A DNA stretch of 64,000 bases. It comes from Flammula alnicola (lineage: Eukaryota > Basidiomycota > Agaricomycetes > Agaricales > Strophariaceae). A program made the position numbers and the translations under genes. Below, in pieces: positions 56,621 to 64,000 of this stretch (positions are counted from its first letter, which is position 1; each line of letters starts with the position of its first letter). Location of the stretch: NCBI GenBank assembly GCA_015499995.1, contig JADNRV010000003.1, forward strand, positions 186,001 to 250,000. Direction: 5' to 3'. A model generated the notes under the pieces. It was given only the letters and a program-made list of their open reading frames with translations, ran no database searches and had not been told where the DNA came from.

Positions 56621-58656
56621 TAGCTAATCATCCCATTACCTAATAATCCCCGCCTCATTGCACTTGCCCTCACAATCAGCCCTCGTATCTGTCGCAGATC
56701 CATCCACGGGTATTCTCCGACCTCCTCCTCTCTGCCGTTCCTTGGTATCGGTAACGAATCCATCTCTTCGTCATCAGCGGGCGGCAGTTTTGAGCTACTA
56801 ATACTACTGCCATCAGTGGAGTCGCTATCAGCGTTCTCCGTAAATCTCCGTCCATCGCCATGCTTTCCCTTCCCTGCATATTTTTCCGACGACCTTCTTC
56901 TGCCATGAGCTGATGTCGAAGCGGACCTTGGGCTAGATGTGCGTCTTCTTCGAGGCTTCTGGTCAGATTTTTTCTCCTCAATATCCATCGACACTTCTTC
57001 TTCGTTATCTCGTATCATCGATTCATCATCTACCTTCGGCTGTTGAACAGTGGCATCTTGTGAGGCCAAAGCCATGCGTTCCAGATTTCGTTGAAGATAT
57101 GGCTGTGACTGTGATTGTGGCTGAGAGATTGACTGAGATTGCGACTGCGTTCCAGAGGTATCCGAGTTGGGCACCAGCACCCGTGCAGGACCTGTGTATT
57201 GAAGTGGCTCCGGATCCGGAGAATTGGGTCGAGGGACCTTCCGTGGAACTGATCGGCGAGCTTGTACAGCACCAGCGTCTTGTGAATGGGAGTTAGCTAT
57301 TTCGATGTCAAGAATCGACTCATTGCCAGGAGGATAGGAAGAGGGGGGGAAGTCAGGAGTAATAACTGGTTGTTTTATTCGTTGGGCTGGTGTAGGCGGA
57401 GCAATGCTTGAAGCGTTCACATTTGTATTCCCTGCAGAAAGCGGTCTGTTATCATTAATAGAGCTCGGCAAATCCTTCATCACTCGGGGAGATGCTTCCC
57501 AAGCGGTGAGAGGTGTGCCCGAACGTGATCTTGTAGATGGGAGAGGGTTGGTCTGCAGAGTTTCTGTAGGCCTCGACGTAGCTGTCGTAGATGGTTATTG
57601 AATTCTAATTATGCACAAGAATATGTGCTTACAAGAAACAGAACGCCGATGTTTGGGCGAGTCTGACGTTTGAACTTCTGGGTCGAGGTCGGCATCTATA
57701 CATAGGCGTCTTTCCGTTAGTGTTTTCTAACAATAGCAAAAGTTTAACCTACCAGTCGCTGTGGTCTCTTCTGGAGGATGTCTAAAACGAGAATTTTTCT
57801 CTACGATCTAATATCCGTCAGAGTAAATCAAATGCAGTGAAGTCTGGCGGATTTACCTGCCATCTAGCTTTGTAGGATGCTAAATCGGTGACTTTGCTCC
57901 GTTTAGTTGGCAACTGCATCTCCTTCACGGTGACATCTACTTTGGGACGTGGTGATACAGGCAGCGGTGGCGGCATTAGAGGTTGTGTCCTAAAAGATTT
58001 GGCAGCAGCATTGTTGGCTTCGCGTTCCTGTTTCCTATCTTTTAAAACATTCCTATACTAACAAAGTTGGATAATCGTTCGGCGAGTATTGGAATACTCA
58101 CCCTGCCCCGCCATCTCGGGTTAAGCCGTCTGCCCAAAGCTGGATATCAGGATTTGTCGTCACTGGTTTAGGGTTTCCAAAGGTGCCCTCTCCAGAGCTC
58201 CCAAGGACTGAAAGAAAGTCGCACTCGAAGGCCAGAAACGACCCTGCCGTTGGTTTACCTCCGTCAAGGATAGGCAGCCGACTGGAAATGGGTCTGAATT
58301 TCTTGATCGATATAATAGCACCTTTGTGTTGGGTAAGTCTCAAGCCACCAGAGAAATTTGAATATCCTGCGACGGCCTCTTTGGTAAACTTGATTGGAAC
58401 GACATATTGCTTATCAGATACGCGGGCCCAAATATATGTATCCTGGGCATCCGAGCCATATGTCAAAAACTAGGGATAGAAACACGTTAGAACGAATGAC
58501 GCCATGAGTCGAACGAACGGTTGTTCTGCTACTCACCTCTGTGATCTGAACTTTCTTTTTCTTGTCATAGAATGGAACGTTTGAGAGTTGGGCGCCGTAT
58601 GTTTCTGCAATATTAACGAGATACCCATGGATCCATGGGGTCAAAGAGTCCGCCAT
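56620..58656 (-). CDS. Est3/TPP1-like telomere OB-fold protein
   Basis: Start at 58656: MADSLTPWIHGYLVNIAETY, GAQLSNVPFYDKKKKVQITE. After an intron: FLTYGSDAQDTYIWARVSDK, YVVPIKFTKEAVAGYSNF, LTQHKGAIISIKKFRPI, FLAFECDFLSVLG. This OB-fold resembles the TPP1/Tpz1/Est3 group, which recruits telomerase or bridges shelterin. A helical segment (VTDLASYKARWQ) and a long disordered region rich in Gln, Ser and Pro follow (57.5-56.9 kb), with acidic and RRRR stretches, then EYPWMDLRQIRGLIVRASAM and the stop at 56622-56620. Several introns in 58.1-57.6 kb are only partly resolved. The telomere assignment is by motif memory and should be held loosely. Divergent from the F-box gene by 247 bp. Confidence 0.5.
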
Positions 58657-58903
58657 GATGCAGGGAAAACAAACGGTGATCTCACTGCTTTCCGAATCCA
58701 ACAGCAGGAGGCGCGACAAGGCTTGGCGCGTCGGTAACGCGTAACGCAGAGTCAAGCTCACGGGACTCGTCACGAGCACAGCATGTCACGCCCCTAAAGT
58801 AGTATCTTCAGGGCTCAACCCGTCCACCCGCCAACTTGTCTCCGCCAACTTCCTTAAATGCGCCGACTCTGTTCATGAATCTTTTACAGAGTTCCCCGCC
58901 TCC

Positions 58904-61138
58904 ATGGCTACCACAGTGATTACTGACATATTAACGTTCAGGCTGAACTCCGATAGGCAGTGTTTAAAATCCCCAGTACCGTCCCTTTTGCGGTCAAACG
59001 ACCCCCCGTCCGACTACGAACTCACTCGCATACAGGATGCAATCGCTGCGATCGAAGCGAAGTTGAAGGACAAATCGAGGGATAAGCCTCGAAATGTTGG
59101 CTCATGTCCATACACCAAATTCCTTCAGTCTCACAAATCCATTCTCTCACCATCGAGACGCCTCCCAACGGAGTTACTTGTGGAGATATTCCTCCACTAC
59201 CTTGGAGGGCACCGCGAATTAAAACGCAACAGCCCCCCGTGGATACTCGGTCATATCTGTCGTCGATGGCGGCACATCGCAGTCAATACAGCAGCGCTTT
59301 GGAGGCACTTGCCACCTATGCGCTTAGGATCCTTGGAAAAACCGCAGCTGAAAAGGCAGATCGCATGCCTCTCAACACTATTAACACGGTCGGGGGATGC
59401 CGGTCTGACTTTCTTCCTCGCAAAGACTGACACACCTACGCCGCACGACGCCATTCTCACCATGCTGTTCGAACACTCACAGCGGTGGGAAAGGATATCA
59501 CTAGCCATCTCGGAGGACGTATGTGCTCATTTTTCGAGGGTTAAAGGGCGACTCTCTTCGCTCCAATCCCTTAACCTGCTGCTTACCAGGACCGGCCGAT
59601 TACTCGTGAATATGTTCGAAGTCGCGCCGAAACTTCGAGAGGTTAGGCTTGGGAGCGTCACATGGCCTGGTATCATCAAGCTCCCATGGGACCAGCTGTC
59701 CAACTTTACAGAGGACTCCTCCCACAGTAATCACCTTGTTGCTGTGCTCAGATCGTCGGCGACCTGTCTGGAAAAACTCAACTTTATCACTGATCAAACG
59801 TGGCTTGCGTTCAATGAAACAGCGAATATTCGTTCCACTTCCCTCCCTAATCTCACGTCCCTTGCGCTTCAATCTCCTGCCGAGACGGGATTGCAGTCCC
59901 TGTTGGCCGCATTAACAGTCCCTGCGCTGCAAGAAGTGGTGCTTAGGATATTCACCAATCGGTCCGTGGTACAAGAAATGACGGGCATGATTAACCGCTC
60001 TGCTTGTACGCTACAGAGGCTCGTCCTCCATATAAATATGGGACATGACGTCGATCAAATACTGAAGTTGACACCTCTCCTCACGGTTCTCGACATCAAC
60101 GATCCTGAGCCTGAACTCATCGATGCCCTTGCCCTTCTGGACCCCAGCACAACGGACAGAAACTGGACACTTTTACCATGTCTGGTTTCGCTCACCATCC
60201 GCCTCGGACCCGCTTTTCAACGATTGAAAGAGCTCAGCCATCTCGCACAACTCCGTTGCGACCTTTCGTTCGCTCACACGGCTGCCGAAACTGGACAGGA
60301 CCTACTCCGTTTACAGGTGTTCAAGATTGCTTCTCCCCCTCAAATTTTTGGACACCGGTTTGACATAGCGCAGTTCGCACATCAATACCCTGATCTTTTT
60401 GGTCTTGGATCGAGGCTCACCGGTGATGCTGGAGTGGTTGCTGGTGACGATAAAGAGGTCCCCAAAGCAGCAAAGCGAGCCCTTGACGACGAATTGCGTG
60501 AAATCACTCTCCTCAATCGAGATTTTCAGATGTCGAGAAAAGGGCGGCTCCTCAGACTATCAAGGCATATCGAGATACTCATGGAGCTGTTGGAGAAATT
60601 CGAGGTAACACCGGAGACTGTCACTTATTTATATGTGCGTCCATTCCTCTGGTATATTTATTTGCCCATTACTTACATACCTCCAATTGACATACTGTAA
60701 ATAGCTCAAGAGGATCGACTTTACGCTTGAACGCTTGCTCGATTTGCAAATGCCGCTCCACACGAAAATACAATATAGCAAGCGAGTCGACGCTCTCCTC
60801 GCGAAGTGGGCGTCAACGCTGACAGCGATGTCTTCCAAATTGAAATGGGCATGGCAAAAGGAGGGCTACCTTGTGTACATGCCTGAGAATGATGGTGCGT
60901 CACTTGATCGCGGTCATTCAGATATCCCCTCTCTTTCTTGAAAACCTCTCAAGGTTCTTTCATTGACGGGTCCAAATTATTTTGTCACATAGGCTCTTGT
61001 GGAAACCTCGCACGATTCGCGTTCCATCGGTATAGCCGTCCCTGTGCATGCGCCTCAATTGAACCTTGGAGGAACCCACTTCCTGCAGACCAGGATATTT
61101 ACAAGCCTTCAACCAAGGTATGGCAGACAGATATGTGA
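58904..61138 (+). CDS. F-box protein
   Basis: Presumed substrate receptor of an SCF ubiquitin ligase. N-terminus has the usual Agaricomycete leader (SLLRSNDPPSDYELTRIQDA, IAAIEAKLKD) and the F-box RRLPTELLVEIFLHYLGG, then WILGHICRRWRHIAVNTAAL. The long middle is leucine-rich, LRR-like, without regular spacing. The first exon runs to 60634; exon 2 from 60705 (LKRIDFTLERLLDLQMPLHT) is a helical extension, followed by a last exon (about 60993-61138) ending KPSTKVWQTDM. The last intron's frame is less certain. These genes form very large families in Agaricomycetes; the substrate is unknown. Confidence 0.72.
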
Positions 61139-61764
61139 AGGGATTGTATTGCAGGCACTCTGCTCCTTCCTATACCCCCCCCTCTTTTTTCTTCTTCTTT
61201 TCTTTGTGGACTTATTGAGTTCATATATTTCTATGTATGCAAGGCCCATACAACATTTGTACTATTGCTGGCTTTCACGTATTTACCACGAACTTTCACA
61301 ACATGCACCCAGTTGTCTACTTGGACTTTGGAATCGCAGTCATGACATTGCTGGAACCTTCTTGCCGTACATTGTTCTTCACGCTTTCTGTTCAAAGGTC
61401 AGTTGAAGTTTGAAGATCGAAATTTCCGTTGGCAGATTTGTACGGGTGTGATCTAACTACTCCGAGTAACAGAAACTCGACGTTGAAGGACGGACTGGAC
61501 ACGTCTACGATTGTCAATACCGTGCTGCGAGCTTGATTTAATGGTAGGGCATTGGCTTACTCTTATATAACATCGAACGCCAACGAAGTCCGAAGCGAAA
61601 GCCAGTCTTGCCAAAATAAGTACCATTTCTTCGACCTGCGTAAAATCATGGAGAAAGTGGATGACGCGGTCAACCTGGTTAACCACGGATAGAGGATGCA
61701 ATGTCTCTGAAAGGCAAATGGTATATTGGATATAAGTCATAGAATGAAGAAAACCGACCCGATA
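61139..61764. other. Convergent 3' region
   Basis: 626 bp between the F-box gene and the U1-zinc-finger gene. Contains a pyrimidine tract near 61183-61205 (C7 then CT/T runs). No gene recognised. Confidence 0.45.
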
Positions 61765-62932
61765 TCATATCTGTCGACGTCCTCTCCCTGCGCCAGAAGG
61801 GGCCTTCCGCTTTTTAAAGAGACTGCCACCAGACAATGAAGGGGGTTCGGATAATGAAGTCTGGCCCACCTCCTCTTTCACGTCAGACTCCAACTTGACC
61901 TCTGACCCACTCCCTCCGTTCGTCTGTTCCGGTGTTCCGAAGATTATCTTCCTTTCCTCCTGCTTGAAATCTGGTAAAGGCTGGCTCCATTGCGGTTTGG
62001 CCCATTTGGAGGGCCCTGAGACGGCACCGTCCGCCACCATCGACGAAGGTTTATCTTCAAGTTTGACAGGCGTATCTTCGTGTTTGATGCTAGGGCCATT
62101 CTGGCCATTTGCTTGCTGAGAAGCGTCACCTGGTCGTTTCCACTGCGTTGAGGTCCACTTTGGTACTCCCATGGTTGGTGCTTGCGAATCGGTGATCCCT
62201 GTTTTAGATGGGTCCGGTTCTTCCTTCTTTTTGAGCTTTACCGGTATAAGTTCTGGGTCGTAACTCTCGCCTAACCCCATACTTAGGGTTTTCTTTCGAA
62301 GCTTGAAAGCGCGAGCGTCGTCTTCGTCTGGTGGAGCCTCTGCTTCTCTTTTCACACCGATTTCACCAGTTGCGGATGCAGGTGCGTCTGGGTGCCCAGA
62401 ATGTAGTGTCGACGAGGAGGCCACGGGTGGTTGGGGTGGTGTAATGGTTTGCCATTCCCCAGCGATGCCCTGAGACCTTCGAACTTCCAGTTCCACAGCG
62501 ATTCGTTCAGCATCCGGGTCAGTGTAACCGAGAGATTGGGCAGTGCTATAGTTCGCGAAAGGATTGGAGGGTTTAGTTGATGGTTTCTTGGGCGCAGCTG
62601 ATGTCGACGCGACAGGGCCAGCCGGTTTTGCAAAGCCTGCGCCGACGTCTTCTGCGAATGCCGCAGCAGCTGCCTGATAAAAATGAATAATTGAATCCAG
62701 AACATAGGTTCGCTTTACGTGCCTGCTCGACCCGTTTCATCTCCCTTTTCTCCTCTTCCAAATCTTTCTTCTGCTTCTCACCAGTCTTGTAAATTCCTCT
62801 GATGAAACGCTCGACATTTCCCTTGTGCCGCAGGCCAATTTCATGCTGTTTTCGGGACGGTGCATCGTCTGCAATATATATTTCGCAATACTTGCAGAAA
62901 TATTTCTTTTTCGATACCCAATAGTCGCTCAT
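61765..62932 (-). CDS. U1-type zinc-finger protein (WBP4-like spliceosomal)
   Basis: Start at 62932: MSDYWVSKKKYFCKYCEIYI followed by ADDAPSRKQHEIGLRHKGNV, a matrin/U1-C type C2H2 finger at the extreme N-terminus as in WBP4, a spliceosome component. A charged helix (EKQKKDLEEEKREMKRVEQ) follows, then an intron whose donor may be GC rather than GT. The rest is low-complexity with FKLRKKTLSMGLGESYDPEL and repeated KW/QW motifs (GVPKWTSTQWKRPGD; GPSKWAKPQWSQPLPDF). It ends SLFKKRKAPSGAGRGRRQI. WW domains of animal WBP4 were not found. Frame intact apart from the donor question. Confidence 0.75.
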
Positions 62933-63408
62933 GGTTGAAGATGAAGATGAAAGTGACTGACAGTGTTCGGAATGTAGTGTTGGAGCGACGCTGACGTAAG
63001 TAAATTGACGTCTCTAAACAGATAAGATTAGATAATTGATAAGTCTTCGTGTACGAAAGAGTCCATGAATAGTCTTGGCTCTCACTTTCTATGATCTGCA
63101 ATCATAAGCCAAGTCCACAAGAATCATGCGACCAATAACCCATGTGGGCACTACTGTTTCCCTTTATTCCCCTCACCCACACTGACAATCTTACAGAACT
63201 TATGTGAATTATATATGTTCTCAAAGGACGTTGATCACCCTTACTTACCGCCCTTACGGACTGCCCAATTTGCTTACGGCGCTGTCTCCCAAGGTCCGAA
63301 CAAAGGGTTCTCAACAAACCTGTCTCTCCGTGGGACATTGCTACCTATACTTGAACCAACACGTCCTGTAGAGGACAGTGCTGGTGATTTCACCCTCTTC
63401 CGGACCCC
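62933..63408. promoter_or_regulatory. Divergent spacer before the MFS transporter
   Basis: 476 bp between the start codons of the U1-zinc-finger gene and the transporter. Short open frames present but without family character. Confidence 0.4.
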
Positions 63409-64000
63409 ATGGCCCTCCAGAATTCCAGAGAGCCACCACTGGTCGAAGAGTCGCCTTTGACGAAGGCAGAATTCTCTATTGACTCCTCCAGGAATGCTGC
63501 ACAGATGGCCTCAGATTCTCCGAGGGATTCATACCGTCTCTACAAGCGACGGTTCACTGGTCTCGTCGCGCTTGTAAGCCATTTACAACCTTCACGCCCC
63601 CCACGTCTCATGAGAAATAGGTGTTTTTGAACCTTGTCGCCGCGATGGCATGGCCGTGGTTTGGCCCCATTTCGAATAACAGTGTGTCTAATCTGGCCCG
63701 TCATCTTCGTTCGTCAGTTATCTTTGAATTAATCCACCGCGCTTCACATGTAGCCGCTGCTGAGTTTAGCATCTCACTCGACGCGGTCAACTGGCTCGGA
63801 AATATCGTAGCGTTGGTGTATCTACCAACTGCACTCCTGATACCAACGATAACATCGCGGTATGGGATCCGTATATGTGTGCGTTCCTTTTTTCATTTCC
63901 TATACCACGCATTTCCGTCTGACCATCGATCGTCTACACCTTTGTGTAGTGCCAAATAGGAGCTGTAACCCTCGTACTTGCGGCATGGATACGCTATGCT
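63409..64000 (+). CDS. FLVCR-like MFS transporter, N-terminal part (runs off the window)
   Basis: Start at 63409, a hydrophilic leader (MALQNSREPPLVEESP), then RLYKRRFTGLVALVFLNLVA and MAWPWFGPISNN across a short intron (63573-63620), then AAEFSISLDAVNWLGNIVAL, VYLPTALLIPTITSRYGIR and AVTLVLAAWIRYA. These first helices and the WPWFGPISNN motif match the FLVCR/SLC49-type major facilitator branch; substrate in fungi is unknown. Three introns seen, the last with an unclear phase at its acceptor. The 3' end lies beyond 64000. Confidence 0.72.

Noticed and set aside
58807..58819. 13-bp match to the 160-bp repeat (TTCAGGGCTCAAC)
   Set aside because: Too short, and nothing further matches around it; chance is enough.
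1..64000. tRNA, rRNA or other standard RNA genes
   Set aside because: No convincing A/B-box pair with a cloverleaf, nor rRNA core sequence, was seen by eye. A covariance search would be decisive.

Overview
The window is nuclear DNA of a filamentous basidiomycete, most likely an Agaricomycete. Evidence: dense genes on both strands, many 50-60 nt GT-AG introns, and fungal families such as DASH Spc34, Rax2, HAP2 with a His/Gln-rich tail, double Zn2Cys6 factors and F-box proteins with Agaricomycete-style N-termini. No rRNA, tRNA, CRISPR or viral gene was recognised.

Layout. 0-8.2 kb: C-terminal half of SKI3 (+), a LETM1-domain mitochondrial protein (-), a small unknown gene and MED27 (+), and a DUF7082/Medusa-like regulator (+). 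8.8-16 kb: one large DOCK-family Rac/Rho GEF (-). 16.4-22 kb: DASH subunit SPC34 (+), ATG5 (-), DBF4 (+). 22.1-23.4 kb: a conserved small secreted protein (-). 23.4-27.1 kb: a gene-poor repeat island with two identical 160-bp repeats, a nested-palindrome cluster, an orphan ORF and a ~55-bp minisatellite. 27.4-29.1 kb: a transcription factor with two Zn2Cys6 clusters and an integrase-like H2C2 finger. 29.4-38 kb: SAM decarboxylase (-), a DUF1279/FAM210-like mitochondrial protein, a complex I 17.8-kDa-type subunit and RAX2 (+). 38-44.5 kb: REI1, a PP2C phosphatase and THO1 (-), HAP2/NF-YA (+), an unknown gene (-). 44.9-52.7 kb: a pepsin-like protease (+), PHS1 (-), an HMMR_N coiled-coil protein (-), a PSR1-like NIF phosphatase (+). 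53.6-64 kb: a membrane/coiled-coil protein (-), an Est3/TPP1-like telomere protein (-), an F-box protein (+), a U1-type zinc-finger splicing protein (-), and the 5' part of an FLVCR-like MFS transporter (+).

Most genes are housekeeping: RNA decay, Mediator, DNA replication, kinetochore, autophagy, ribosome maturation, polyamine and fatty-acid synthesis, and cell polarity. They do not form one pathway. Neighbours are mostly divergent or convergent with short shared spacers.

Quality caveat: many otherwise conserved exons (SKI3, LETM1, DUF7082, RAX2, REI1, PP2C, PHS1 and others) change frame by one missing base, usually in a short homopolymer. About 7 kb of DOCK, and ATG5, DBF4, SPC34 and SAM decarboxylase, read cleanly. 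I read the shifts as sequence errors concentrated in GC-rich DNA, not as pseudogenes.
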